Source of the DNA: Cyclospora cayetanensis
Taxonomy: Eukaryota > Apicomplexa > Conoidasida > Eucoccidiorida > Eimeriidae
Length of the DNA stretch: 64,000 nucleotides
Assembly: GCF_002999335.1 (NCBI RefSeq)
Contig: NW_020312089.1
Location: forward strand, 1-64,000
Reading direction: 5' to 3'
Shown: piece after piece, positions 33,301 to 45,160 of the stretch
Numbering within the stretch: the first letter of the stretch is position 1
Layout: each line of letters opens with the position of its first letter
Made by a program: the position numbers and the translations under genes
Notes under the pieces: generated by a model
The model's database searches: none
What the model was told of the DNA's origin: nothing
Seen by the model: only the letters and a program-made list of their open reading frames with translations

Positions 33301-36300
33301 AAGTTCCCGGAGAGCTTGCGGGCCGCATTGTGGGGTGATGATTGGCTGCAGACACTGCGAAAGCGGCGCGCCGGATGATGCCGCAAAGTACACGCCCCTC
33401 GGCAGCTGCCGTGCATGCATCAGCAGGCAACGTATGAGCTATGGGAGGCTGGAAAGTAGGCTGCACGGAAAGCAGCAGCATCTTTTCAGTGGGGGCAGTA
33501 GCCAGTCCTTCCCCAGCGCTGCCCGTGTGCTCTGCTGCTATTCATCGGCAGCCAGTCCCTTGAGCAGTGTCTCGAACACGGGGGGCAAGCGCGCTGGTGG
33601 GAGTGCGGAGCTCTGCAGAAGTCTGCATGCAGGATCTTGCACGAGGGCACAACTTGTGGGGCCCTCTCCCCCCCTGCAACAGCAGCCGCTGATGCGAGAG
33701 GAAGATGCTGGAGTGGCACCCGCATCGGCGCCCACGCATGACTCCTCGGATGAGAGAGCTCTGAGGAATTGCGGCTGGGTGTACTGCGGCTCTGTTCCCC
33801 CGGCAGTCAAATTGCCGATTCTTGGGGAGTGGGGGGGGCTTCGCCAGCGGCGTGTGCGGAAGAGGGTTGCAGCGCGTCCTTCTCAGCTGATGAGTCTGAG
33901 GATGAGGGCATCGAGCAGCAGCTGGAGCAGCAGCGGCAGAGGTCTGGGGTTGCTGCAGCTGCAGCTCTCCTCCCTTCCATCTCTGCTGATGACAGCCGAC
34001 ACTCCCGGAAGGTTCTGCAGCTCCAGCACGGATCTAGAAGCCTTCCCGGACTCGCAGCGCATGCGTTTGGGGCTTGCAGCCAGGATTCGGATGGATCCTT
34101 CGTTGAACTTGCCGCTCTCTTCTCACACAGATGACGGCAGGGTTCTCCGCAGCAGCCGCAGAAGCAAGGAGGCTCTGACAGATAAGGGGTATCCCGAACG
34201 GAAGGCAGAGAAGTTCACAGGCCCAACATGTGCAGAGGCAATAGACGCACGCCAGAGCTGTGCAGCCGCAGGTGCCGCCAGTGCTGGGAGCTGCACGGGA
34301 GGCAACAAGGAGGCGCGGGAAGCCTTGGAGGCACAGCCGCTGTCGGAGCTGTTTGCGCAGAAATTCGAGCGGCTGCCGTCTTCCCCAGGGGAAAGCTGCA
34401 GCTGCAAGAGTGTTCGCAGCAGCAGCCCCTTGTCTCCTGCGAGCCCGTCTCTGACCATGGATGGACTGTCTCCGCGCCAGGGAAGCGCCGAGTTCGTGGA
34501 GTTGCCGGATAATACACCAGACGTGGGAGAGACGGCAGGGGACGCTAGACTGCCGCCAACTCCCTGGGACGGCCGTCTGACTGCTTCGGTCGAATCCTTC
34601 CCCGCCTCTGTCAGTGGGGGTATTTTCTTTTCGGACTCGCATTCCATCTGGAGGGCAAGAACGCACAAGACTCCCGCCAGCACTTCGCCCTCCTGCTCAG
34701 AGCTTCCTCCCGCGCTTCACGATGAGGCTTTGGCTGGCGGCACAGCTGTTTCGCACGTGCCAGCACCCGCCGCTACGGTGCTGGCACTGCCGAGAGACGA
34801 CAGAGATCCTCCCTCGACAAGGCCCTGCGGGGGACGAGGGGAGCCTCGAAACCACAGAAAAAGCGCAACGCAAGGTTTGCTGCAAAGGCTTCTCCTGGAC
34901 GTGCCTCTTGGACCAGGAGGTGAGCAAGACGAAGAGGCACCGCCTCAGCAAGCACGACACCCCCAGTCCTGCCCTGACTTGCAGGGACTGCAGGGGCCCC
35001 CAGGATCGACAAAACGCTTGCTGGAGGAGCTCATGCAGAAGGTTCCGTGGACGTCTCGAGGCAGGGAGGGGTGTCTTTGCAACAAAACGAGAGCCGGCAC
35101 TCTCCTGACTCTAGGCTGTAGCAAAGCCACCTCCTGTCTGATTCCAAGATCTTCCTTGAACCTCACTCTTCCAGGGCGAGGAGGCCAGCCTCTCTTCACC
35201 GAGGAGCCCCTTCAATGCTCCTCCCCGCCCGATGAGGCCACGATCCCCCGCTGCACTTCTTCTCCCGCTGCAGCGAGGGGTTTCCGCCGTCCGTGCGCCC
35301 CTTCGGCATCCTCCAGCACGCGAGGGGTTCTCCGTGGCGGTGTTCCTCTCAAGGCTTGGGAGGAGGAACCGAAGGGTGGTCAACAGGAAGTAGCTGGCAC
35401 GGAGAGAGGGCTTCTCGATGAGCAGGCGCATCGTGGGGTAGCCTTCGAGGGGCAGCCCAAATGCAGGGGGCTCTCTGCGTTGCTCCAAGGCGGCGCGGAG
35501 GTACCAGAACAGACGGATCCGCATGCAACAGAAGCGACATCGGGAAAGGCCACAGCGGAGACTGGAGTGCCCTCCAACCGAGGGGACGCAAGCCTGCTGG
35601 CAGAAGGGGGGAACCCACATGGACTAGACTGGTGCAACAGTGGGGTGATAGCCGGTCTCAGCACTCGTGCCGCGAAGCTCCTTGGGCAGACCCCCAGTTG
35701 CCAGGCAGCTGTAACCTCGCGCGCGGCTCTCTTGGAGGCGTTGCAAAAGTATCCAGGTGACTGCCCTGAAGCGACGCGGAAAGCCGCGGAGTTTCTGGCA
35801 GAGATCGCAGTCTTGCCAAGCGACGAGTCTCGAGGAGCGCCATCAAGGAGGCTGGAATGCACCGAACCAACTGCGCCCCCTGATCCAGCCCAGATTGCGA
35901 CGCTTTTTGATTTTTTAGGGGCCGACGTAGAGCACTGTCTCCGTGAAGGCCCCTCACAGGTTCTAGGTGCTGCCCTGGCAGCACAGGATGCCCTTGCGCT
36001 GGAGTACCAGAGCCTGTTAGATAAACTGCCCAGTGTTGAGTCTCCCGAAGGGCTCTCTCACGACATGCCTTCCACGACGGTTCATTCGACTTCAGAGATC
36101 TATGCGCAGGCGCTTAAGAAAGCCTGCCACTCCGCTTTGCAGAGGGCACTAAAAGCTTCAAGAGCCACGGCAGCACTGCAGCTCGCAGATGAAGAAAGAA
36201 TCCGTCTTCTTTGTCGATATGAAGAGCAGATGCAGCGGCCGCTCCGCACGGAAGCGGAGACGCCACACTGTTCCCTCCTGTCCCACGATGCTGATACCCC

Positions 36301-38078
36301 CCCCAAAGAGACCCTCCGCAGCCGCTTTACAAGAGATCGCAAGGCCTCCTCCAATCGTCCTCCAGCCACCATGGTGGTAGAGCCTACACGACCCATGGAA
36401 AACGGTCAATCTTCCTGTCCTAGTCGGAGAGACTTGCTAAGTTGCAGTTCAAGGCCAAACCCAGTGCAGAAGACACCGTCTGCTCCGGAGTTTTTGTTGC
36501 CAAGTGACGACGCCTGCAGAATTCGAGATCGCGTGGCCTCTCCCAGCTGCTTGGAAAACGCCACCCAAGAGGCTGCGGCACTCAAGGCTTCCCGCAGGAG
36601 TCGGCTTTCGGGTGAAACGCACCAGAAATCCAATGAGGCGGAAGGGCCTCAAGCCACTTTCTCTCAGCTGCAGTTAACGGGGGTAAGGCATGATAAGGGA
36701 ATTAAAGAGACATACAAGCGTGGTGTCCTGTGTATGGGCATATCCTGTGGGTTGCTTGCGGCTTCGCATAGGGAGGAGCGAAAGCCTGAAAGCACTTAGA
36801 ATCAATGGTTCTAGTGAGTACTAGCTGCGTGGGTGCGTAAGCACGTCTGTCTTGCAGGACGCCGTGGAGGATTTTGAAGCCAATTTGCAACTGGTTTCGG
36901 CCTTCTTGAATGAATTCTCCACTTGGGAGTTCAGGTCGCCAACAGGTGGCGACCCAGAAAAACGTTTTCTCGAAGAGCTCCAGCAGGAGTTCGCGAGCAT
37001 CACGCAAGGTAAGTACCCCACTGGAAAACCATTTGGCAAGCAGCAGCAGCAACACCAGCACCAACAGGGCGTGGCATCTCGGGTGCAAATACCCTCTAAA
37101 ATCCAAGGAAGGGTCTTGCGGATGGTCCGCCTTAAAGAAGGAAAAGCAAATGGGCGCGTTGTATGTGTTCAGGTGGTGCCGAGGTGTCACTGCAGACTTT
37201 TCTATCGCAGCAGCGACACGCTGCGCTCCAGAGTCTCCCCAAAGACAGGGTAGCTATCACGGCATAGAAAGCTGAAAGCGGCGTAAATCCCTTGTGCCCA
37301 GTCTGCTAATTAGAGATAGCACCTTTTTTTGACTTCAATCAGGGTTATAAGCTTCCAGGAGAACGGCAGCCTGATGCCTCCCTCGAAGAACTTGTTTACT
37401 TTTATCCTCAGTCTTCCCCCGAACAGATCAGGGCTTTACTGCAGACGGTTGCACAGCAAGCAGCAGCACGCCTGCCGCCTGTGGAGACTTTGCTTCAGAA
37501 ACAGGTACAGTGTGTGGTTCATTGGATCCCAACATGGGGCAATGGGGGCTAGTGGATATAGTATGAGGAATAGCAAAAGGAGCTGTGCGCAACATATTCT
37601 GCATGCTCAAGAAGACGGAGAACTGCGGTTCAAAAGAAGCTAAACGTCGAACGCGAGCTTCGAATAGTCTCGAGCTGCCACTGGCAGCTTTCTCACACTA
37701 TCGAGCAGTAGTGGAGCATGTGTGGCTCAGGTTACCACGCGTGTAGATCTATTGTTGAGACAGCCCCCAAGGAACGTGGACAATGCAGGACCCTGCGAGA
37801 ACAGCCAAGTAGGTAGCTGGTCAGAAGACGCGAAGAATAGCCCATCTTCAAATACATGCGAAGCGAAACCATCGGTGCACTTGGGCCATAGTTGGTCCTC
37901 TCCAGCTGAAAGATCTGTATCTCCAGAAAGTGCAGTAATCCCCACTCTCGAGAAGTTAGAGGCGCTAGTAGACGCGAAGTTGGAAGAACTCAAGAAGTCA
38001 TGCGCCGATTATCTTAGGGAGGCAGCGCAGACCCTCGAAGACGTCATGCAAGTAAATGTCGTGCGCCTCCCACAGTAA
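30389..38078 (+). CDS. Very large low-complexity protein (about 2343 residues) with Cys-rich patch
   Basis: Five exons join without frame conflict: 30389-36682, 36858-37008, 37173-37249, 37343-37504, 37731-38078. The first exon is 6.3 kb, unusually long beside the other exons here. The ATG at 30389 (MAELTGAFVIPEE) was chosen; another lies at 30296. Residues about 30-170 are a Gln/Glu/Lys-rich helix (QEQKEQQ-type units). Further Gln/Ser/Asn runs occur near residues 715-820. A Cys/His patch at about residues 935-1010 (CVCASC, CGPHC, CRHC, CRAC) could bind zinc. The last exons carry ordered-looking helices (DAVEDFEANLQLVSAFLNEF, LEELVYFYPQSSPEQIRALL, LEALVDAKLEELKK) and are probably the conserved part. 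No family was recognised. The end is the TAA at 38076, but a GTAAGT at 38075 overlaps it, so further exons are possible. Confidence 0.6.
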
Positions 38079-39371
38079 GTCACTAGCTTGCTAAATGCAC
38101 ACACGTACAGAACCCCCTATGTAGTTGGATTGCTATGCCCTCGCTTTTTGAGCATTGTACGCTCACCTCTGCAGCGCATGGAGCAGGCAGCGCTCGGCAC
38201 GCATTTGCTTTTGGTACATCAGTGCCTTGTTTGGTTTTGTTTTATCGATTCGAGGCCCACCACAGCCCCAAAGAATTCGGTGTTGCCTTGTGCGAATCGC
38301 CACTGCGATCTTGTTGGCACTGTCCGTCACGGATGCAGCACTTTTTTGGTTTTGCATAGTGCCAACTCCCGTCGTCTGCTACATCTGGGGGCTAAAAACC
38401 CCGGCAGCCTGAACGGCAGCGGCACTAATACAAGACGATGCACGTCATGGCATGCTGCAGCACCCTTTGCCACTCATCAACCAGCCTACTCCATCTACCC
38501 CAACAAACTCCCCCTCAACTGATCTCCTAGAAAGTACCAAACTGAGTATTCTTTGCATGGAAGCTGCTTGGGAACATCGGCACCAGAGATCTTTGCCTTG
38601 GGGCAGCATTTACTATCTGTTACATGCATGGGAAGGCCATCGCAAGCCCAGCAGGAAAGAAGACCAGTGCACACGCCGCTGTGTAGCATGCCAGCCTACA
38701 CGTAAGCATCTTTTACTCCACTAGTTATATTTAGCCGAGCTACAACTTGACTAACTGGTTTGTCACTCTCATATTTTATTTACTGCAGAAAAGCGTTGGC
38801 TCGATTTAATACGACGCACTGTTATGTGCGCACTAACTGTGAATGCACGGAGTGCTCAGGGGGTGCAGCTACGCGCATCCTAGATCCTTCACTTCCCTCA
38901 TGTCGAAACTTGGAGGGGTACGGGCAGGGGAAGGAGAGAGACTCTTTAGGAAAGGCACTCAATAATTTTGGGGGGGTTGAGTTAAGCTGAGAGTGTGGGT
39001 GTCCCTTCAAAGAGTGTAAATGTAGCGTTACACGCAGCATGCATCAGGCGGGGTAAAGCAACTGTACTAACTCACTTGCGATGGATAACTCTCCAAAATA
39101 AGCGAAAGCATGCTAGAAGCCTCCTAGCCGAACAAGAGATATTGCCGGGGCTGTCAGGCAGTATAATATTCTCTCGGCCTTTTATTCGCTTCCAGTTGCC
39201 CACACCACGGGCTGCCGCGTTCCTCTCTAGCGAAAGCAACTGCATATAGCCATGCAAAGACAGTGTAATAGAACACTGCAGCGACTGAGCTAACATGCAT
39301 TGCTGTACTACAAGGATGCTAAGGCAAAACGGCAGGAGCCTGAGTAACAGGGCAGCAGGGGAGAGTGCTGC
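38079..39371. other. Repeat-poor intergenic DNA
   Basis: The sequence texture changes here: CAG tracts and GGGGCCC blocks disappear and AT content rises. Short open stretches occur, but none has a good exon context. Copy A of the dispersed ~145-bp repeat lies at 38824-38967. Extra 3' exons of the upstream gene cannot be excluded. Confidence 0.45.
38824..38967 (+). repeat. Dispersed ~145-bp repeat, copy A
   Basis: The segment from GTGCGCACTAACTG to AAGGCACTCAATAAT aligns by eye with 42464-42590 (same strand) and with the reverse complement of about 48617-48790. Shared blocks include GGGTGCAG and GGGCAGGGGAAGG (copies A and B) and AAGGCACT-x-AATAA (copies A and C). Divergence suggests old copies of one element, possibly LTR fragments. 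Confidence 0.55.
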
Positions 39372-40402
39372 CTAGTGACGGTAAACATCTCTGCATAGAC
39401 CTACCCGGTGGTACGTTACTCTATCCCTTAAGTTATGAATAAAAGAAGAAGCGGGCAGAGGGCGACAAGGATGGAAGCTAGAGTGGTTGGTGACCGCAAC
39501 GCCCCTTGAAACCATGTACCTTGCTAAGTCTCTTTTCACGAAGGCACTACGGAACATGATATCAGCCCACACATAGCCCACTTCCACCTCCACAGGAACG
39601 AAGTACACCCTCTTCCCTAGGAGAACTCTCTTCAGGACCGCAGCAGAAGTGCTAGTGCTGCTGTTGTTGGTGTCAGTCGAAGAGCCTTCTGTTGCTGTGT
39701 TTGTATCCCGTGCTCGACAGGATAGCAAAAATGCTGAGGACCCCTCTGTGGACGGTACATCCGGCAAAAGCTCGACCTTGTCGAGTCGGAGGCAGATGCA
39801 GTCTCGGGCACGCGTGGACGCGAGAAAAGGAGTCTGGGGGAGGAGGGGGAGGAGGGCGTGCAGAAGGGGGACGTGGTTTACATATATATATCCTAGAAAC
39901 AGAACGAACATCGTGCAAACAGGTAAACCGTGCTGGTGGCCAGGTACCCCCGTACTCGCTTTTACTTACTGATGCATTGCTACTTTTGGGCAACCTATGC
40001 ATGCGTGCCTGATCGTACCTTGTGGATCTACGGAGAAAACGATGCCCACGAGTGTTTTGCGCCTTGCGAGCACGCGCGAAGGAATGTCTGACTGCGTTCG
40101 AATTCTGTTAACCTGCACGGAAGCAAAACGAATGCCTTGCTCGCAGCTCGGTCTCGCCAGACGTAGTACCCTGAAGCGCAGGCCTCCAGTGAGTGAATGC
40201 GTACTCTGTGGTCAGATATGCTTCTCTTTACAAGGACAATAAGAAGGCAAAGGGCGAAATAGAGACAGGAAGAGATCCATCGCCTGTTATTGTCTACTTG
40301 ATCCCTCAGCCGGTCCCATAGTGATGAAGCATGCTGCAGCTGTGCCGCGGCACTGTCGTTATCTGTATCTTCGGACAGCCCAATTTGTTCCGGGGATAGC
40401 AT
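39372..40402 (-). CDS. Possible membrane-anchored nuclease-fold (SNase/C3orf33-like) protein
   Basis: Exon 1 (40402-40205) starts at an ATG and holds an acidic region followed by one membrane helix (WISSCLYFALCLLIVLV). Exon 2 (40112-40019) reads VNRIRTQSDIPSRVLARRK then TLVGIVFSVDPQ, which fits the first strands of a staphylococcal-nuclease-like barrel. A 3' exon from about 39833 to the stop at 39372 carries ARDCICLRLDKVELLPD and LLGKRVYFVPVEVEVGYVWA, then a helix (FVKRDLARYMVSRGVA), again in the order expected for the SNase fold. The exon 2-3 phase does not match with the acceptor I chose, so that junction is wrong or a small exon is missing. Catalytic Arg/Glu positions could not be assigned. 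The fold assignment is an inference. Confidence 0.36.
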
Positions 40403-40664
40403 TTGTGTCAAAAAGCCGCATAGCGCGGCTATACACGATTCGGCAAGTTTGCTGATGCTCCGCAGCGTAACAAAAGTGGATTCCCAGAAGACCACGCCGA
40501 AGCTTTTACACTGTAGAAATAGACGATTAACAGGACACACTTATGCTCGCATTGATTAATTCAGGTTTATTATGATGAATACGTGGAATTTGAACATAAA
40601 TAAGAGCACGACCACAACAGCGCGCGTGTACATACTCCATGTACACAAACTGCCCATCGCGATC

Positions 40665-41478
40665 ATGGATCCGAGGGCTCGATTTGCATTTTTGCAGGTA
40701 TGCGAAGTTAATGTGGAAGTAGGAGTACACCAGGTTTAAAAAGACATGATACTCTTTATTTTCTGCGTTTTCTTTCTTCTTAATGTAGGAAACACGTAAT
40801 CTTTTCTATGGTATGAAGCCTCGATTTTTCTCTGTCGTTTCAGTACACTGGAATGCGCGCAGAAGGGCACAAGGCGCGAATAGACCCTGCAAGTTTACTA
40901 CCTAGCAGGTGAGTGCTATTTGTATATCTGTTCTTTGATTTAGCTAATTTATCTTTTTCCTTTAGCTCGTTGCTTCATCCCTTAGACTTCCAAGATGACT
41001 GGCAAGCTGCAGTACCAATTCCAGTGGATATTTTCTACAAAGTTCCTGGTATGTTACCATCGTTCTGCTTGACTTTCAAGCATTTTTAAGAGCATGCAAA
41101 TATTTTGCAACAGTGTATGGAGAAGGTGACCTCCGCGAAGCCCTGGAAAGGGCAAACGACGCTGCAAGTGCGTAGAAAACAAATGTTCGGTGGCCACGCG
41201 CATGCATGTTGCGCAACATATGACATATTTCAGTGCTATTTGCTGAGGTATTGTGAGACTTTGCGCTATCTTGACTCGGTGGAAATGCACTTGGCTACAC
41301 AGCGCAAGAGAGAAGAGAGACGTGAACTGCAAGACAAGGTACGAAGCTTCGAGATATATCGCGGAAAGACAAAAGGGCTGGTACATCTGTCTTGTATTTA
41401 ATGTAGGAATATATCCGTCAGCAAATAGCTTCAAGGCTAAATGCAGCTAGGAGACAAATCAGCAAAACACGCTCTTGA
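40665..41478 (+). CDS. Compact six-exon gene, 145-residue charged helical protein, function unknown
   Basis: Exons 40665-40733, 40844-40908, 40966-41048, 41114-41171, 41248-41338 and 41407-41478 give one frame of 146 codons including the stop. The N-terminus (MDPRARFAFLQVCEVNVEVG) leads to a Pro/Asp-rich middle (HPLDFQDDWQAAVPIPVDIF), and the C-terminal half is a single long basic helix (ATQRKREERRELQDKEYIR) ending RRQISKTRS. Introns are only 57-110 bases long. The fourth exon's donor and fifth exon's acceptor were chosen to keep phase; the more obvious TTTCAG acceptor at 41233 gives a stop. No family was recognised. The small size and helix-rich, highly charged end would suit a cytoskeletal or axonemal accessory protein, but that is only a guess. 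Confidence 0.5.
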
Positions 41479-42251
41479 ACTCTTTTTCGTAATCCCTGTG
41501 TCCCAATCTCTCGGAAGCCCACGCTGATTGAAGAGCGTCACAATTCGGAGTGCAACTTGCTGGACAGTGCCGCTAGAAGCTTTAGAAGTGACTATAACTG
41601 CTCAAGCTACAAGGTTCAAGCACGCTGCAGGTTCCATACGCTTTTAGCATCCTCCTTGCAAGGACAATGACGGCGTGCGCGAGAAACTTGCGTTGGCTGT
41701 TGGCCCATATAGGAAAGCACATCTTTGTTGCATGTGCGAAATTGAAAAATTTTAGAGAGTGCTGCCGTGTAAGCAAGAGTTGTGTTGTCCGGTCAGCAGT
41801 ACACCTGGTGTAGTGCTCGGGCAAGGATGTATATTTGGAGGCAGTACGCCCTAGACCCAATGGAAAGTTACTCGCATTCCCATCCAGAGCTGACCCCCCC
41901 TGCGTATGCTCAGCTTACAAGGTTTGAACCTAGGGAGAGCCAACTGTCTTACTCTGCTGACAGTTTCAGCATTCGCACTTTGCTGGACATGACAACTTAC
42001 GGCTCAGGAATACAACGGTCGCCTTTATAGCATGGCGCTAAGCCACCCAAAGAGCGAATCGCGCATTAAGACAACCGAAATAGGTCATTCGGCTGTTTAA
42101 TTCTGGTCAGTTTGTGATCAAATCCAAGTGATGTTGTATCAGTTGGCGAAAAGTGCAATCTTGACCTGCTCCAACTGCACTTAATTTCGCTCTTTCGGCG
42201 TAATATACTATGCCCTACACGGTTTCCATTACCAGCAGTACCGAGTCTCTA
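41479..42251. other. AT-richer intergenic stretch
   Basis: Nothing with convincing exon structure is seen. An 82-codon + strand open stretch (41782-42030) has no recognisable domain. Confidence 0.4.
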
Positions 42252-42364
42252 ATGGTATCCACAATATGCGTTGTATTCAACGAGTTCTCTTCGACTGTGA
42301 AGGCTGGATTGCTTATTGTAGTGGGCGATGCTCCACTGACAGGCTTTTGGATACAGCATAAAGA
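42252..42364 (+). CDS. Orphan exon encoding the start of a CBM20-like starch-binding domain
   Basis: An ATG at 42252 opens 37 codons and ends at a strong GA|GTAAGT donor (42364). The peptide fits the N-terminal half of a CBM20 domain: a beta strand (TICVVFNEF), a turn, then LLIVVGDAPLTGFW, matching the family pattern of a hydrophobic strand, V-G-D/N, x2-L-G-x-W. Here Thr precedes Gly where Leu is usual. CBM20 domains bind starch-like glucans and occur in laforin-type phosphatases, glucan water dikinases and glucanotransferases. Coccidia store amylopectin, so such a protein is expected. The following exons could not be found: downstream lie copy B of the dispersed repeat and a decayed retroelement. 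It may be a gene interrupted by insertions, a pseudogene fragment, or an exon with a distant partner. Confidence 0.4.
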
Positions 42365-42463
42365 GTAAGTAGACAGTTGGTTAGTTGGCTATTACATTTG
42401 TATATCTTGTAACTGCAAAGTACTGTGGTTCAATACGAAAAGACGTTATGTTGTGTGTGGTGT

Positions 42464-42590
42464 GCCACTAGCTGCGAATGCTCGAAAGTGTTTACTGGGT
42501 GCAGCGACGAACACTGGCTGACTCTCTCCCTGCATGTCCGACTTTCTGGTGGCTGTGGGCAGGGGAAGGCGGGAGCCCTTCTGAACACTA
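42464..42590 (+). repeat. Dispersed ~145-bp repeat, copy B
   Basis: About 70% identical by eye to copy A (38824-38967), from CACTAGCTGCGAATGC to GGGCAGGGGAAGG. It lies about 0.75 kb upstream of the protease relic of the Ty3/gypsy element, in the position expected of a 5' LTR or its fragment. Confidence 0.5.
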
Positions 42591-43322
42591 TATAACTTCG
42601 CTTCGAGTTTGCAATCATCTCGGAGTTACCACCCTCTCTTCAGAAACCCTAGATGGGATACTGCTGCTGCTATTTCCACATGGTTCGATGGAGCTATTTC
42701 ATGCTCATCCACTAGCCCTCGATGGAGTGGTATATATGGCCTCCATACAACACTTGTTGCAAATATCTTGATATAGCGATAAATAAGATGCTTGGTGTGC
42801 AAAGGCCACATCATACACAAGCAGCTGCTCTACCAATGGCGCATCAGAAGTCTTCCCAAAGTGTCACGTCAGATGATCCCAGGACAAGCAGCGTCTCTGA
42901 TGAAACAGTCAACCTCTGGGGCTCCTCACACAGGATGAAGTAATTCAGGCTTTAAAAGTAAACTGGCGCAACTCCCGCGCCTCTGAGTAGATAGGGAATT
43001 AGAACATGGATGCTGTTATGTCAATCGGCCATACTGTGCTGTGCAAGGTAGACGATATAAAAAAGCCCGAGGGAACGCGCCCTTCAAAGCAGCAACAGAC
43101 AGCCCCCTGCAGCGCATCTGCTTCCATTGAATTGTAAAAGAATACTATCCGGAACTGCAAGTGCACAAAAGAGCCAACGATTTCAACCAACAAGACTGGA
43201 GCTAGCGGAAGCAAGCTGAACGACAAGCAAATAAGGCGCATAGGGGAAACAAAAATATTACACGCTGTGGCGCAGTGGAAGAGTTACAACGCATCGAGCT
43301 GCAATCAGGAACCCCAACTGTG

Positions 43323-45160
43323 AGTTTTTATGTTTTCAAGGTTCACATCAATGGTCGAGAATGTTCAGTGTTACTTGACACCCGACATGAAGAGGATCTG
43401 TTATTCGAGATGGCGGCATAGGAGTGCAATCTGCATGTTTCCTTGTTTCCACAGCTCCTGAGGCTCAGGCTTGATAATAGAAGATAGGATGCAAGTATTC
43501 GTAGGACCAGGGCAGCTAACATATTACTTCACATCAGAATCTTGTCTTATCAACAATTTACAAGACCTCTGTGTTGGAGCCAAGAACCATGGCAAATTCC
43601 TCGGTATGTCATTGGTTATTCAATGGAAGTAGCATATGCGGCCACAGACGCCCGCTGATGAGATTTTTGTGCGAGAATACGCCTTAAAGAATTAATTATT
43701 GGTTCTTTCAACAGCCCTCATTCCATCTTTGATGAGCAGAGTAGCGTCGGTGCCTGAACGAGGTGAGTGGAGCACTGATGCGTATAGCTCTTTATTACAG
43801 AATCCTATTGAGGATTTCGCCGTGGAAGCGCAGGACTACGCAAAGTTAAAGAGGCGGTCGCGGATATGCCAAAAAAACGGGTTCCCAGCAGACCAGCGCC
43901 CCGTATTGCTGATACGAGGATCAACCCAAGCGGTGCTCCGCAGTATCGAAAGCCCCCAAGGCATGCAATGAAACCAGAGCTGCATGTGAATGACTTGCTA
44001 TAGGAAAGAAAATTGCGGTAATCGACCAGCGCTTTCAGAACAAAGCGGTGTTGGTGCGGTAACAGGAAGGACCTTGGTACACTGTACTTTAGCTCTAGCC
44101 CCTTGGCCAAGATCTCTGTGAAGCAGAAGTTTCCGAGGTCTCATATTCTTTTACGTACACGACAAGCACTGCGCATCAGCAGTCTGATCGGCATTCGACT
44201 TGGGGAGGGTCTGTATTTACCCAGATAACAGCCACAAAACGGCGCTTCATATTTTCACTCGCAAATACAAGGATACTTGTACGCCCTTTCGACGTGCTCG
44301 TGCTCCAGATGAGCTGTATAGGCAACTTAATCGGAACATTTATGCAATCACCAAGAAGAGAAGGACGGATGTCTATATAAACGACCGACACTACTTTACT
44401 GAAACGTGCAGGAGTATCGACAGCACCTATTCTGTGTGCCTCAGCTGTTACGGAACACACAGTGGCATGTGAGGGGGCACAAGTATTCGTTATCGTGAGA
44501 GTGGTTTTGTGTTCTGGGGTTCACATTCCGGCTGAAGGCGTTGAGTAAGGATCCTCAATGAATAATCAGGGGGAGGCCAATACTCCCTCACAAAGGTGTT
44601 GAGAAACTCTGAGCTCGAAGTCGTGGATTGAGGAGGCCGCAAGAACGCTCATTGGCGGCCTGACTACACGTGCGCGCCGTGAAGCGCAAAGTGTGCACAC
44701 CCTACCACACAGTTAATCGCGATAATTATGAATCACATACAAAGTAGCCTGGAGAATTCTACCCATTAGTATTTGATCCTTGTGCTTCAAGAAAGAAGCG
44801 TACTGGTCCAGCTGTGTTGCTCCAAACGCAGCTGATTGCTAGGCTAAGTATTCAATATATTTCCAGATACTGTAATGCGGTTTTTTGGCTCTTTAGCTTC
44901 TTCCTCCAAACGCAGCCTCCGTCAGCTGCGTATCTTTTCTCTTACAGAATGGGTATGCACGATAGACGTGTAAGAATGCTAAGCTGCCTATCAGAGGCTC
45001 CTTTTGTGCATCCACATTTCTTATATAGCTTTATTCTTGCCATGGTTTATTGTTACCTGTGTTTCGGCTATGCATTCGCCACCTTGTTTCGGAGGACGGA
45101 GCGTATGCGTTGGTCCCTTCGCCCTGTAGCGTTTGAGGGTAAATGGACTGAGCAGTGATT
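43323..45160 (+). mobile_element. Decayed Ty3/gypsy-type LTR retrotransposon (protease, RT, RNase H relics)
   Basis: A series of family motifs appears in the correct order and spacing, interrupted by stops and frame changes. A retropepsin relic lies at about 43340-43420 (strand VHINGRECS then LLDTR in place of LLDTG). The segment that precedes reverse transcriptase is at about 43917-44003 (GAPQYRKPPRHAM, HVNDLL). RT core relics lie between about 44010 and 44430 (PDNSHKTALHIF, RARAPDELYRQLNRN, then YIND in place of the catalytic Y-x-DD). The start of RNase H is at about 44763-44840 (PLVFDPCAS, then PAVLLQTQ). The distance from the RT box to the RNase H start (about 130 codons) matches intact elements. 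No integrase was recognised, and the catalytic box is mutated, so the copy is dead. Confidence 0.72.
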
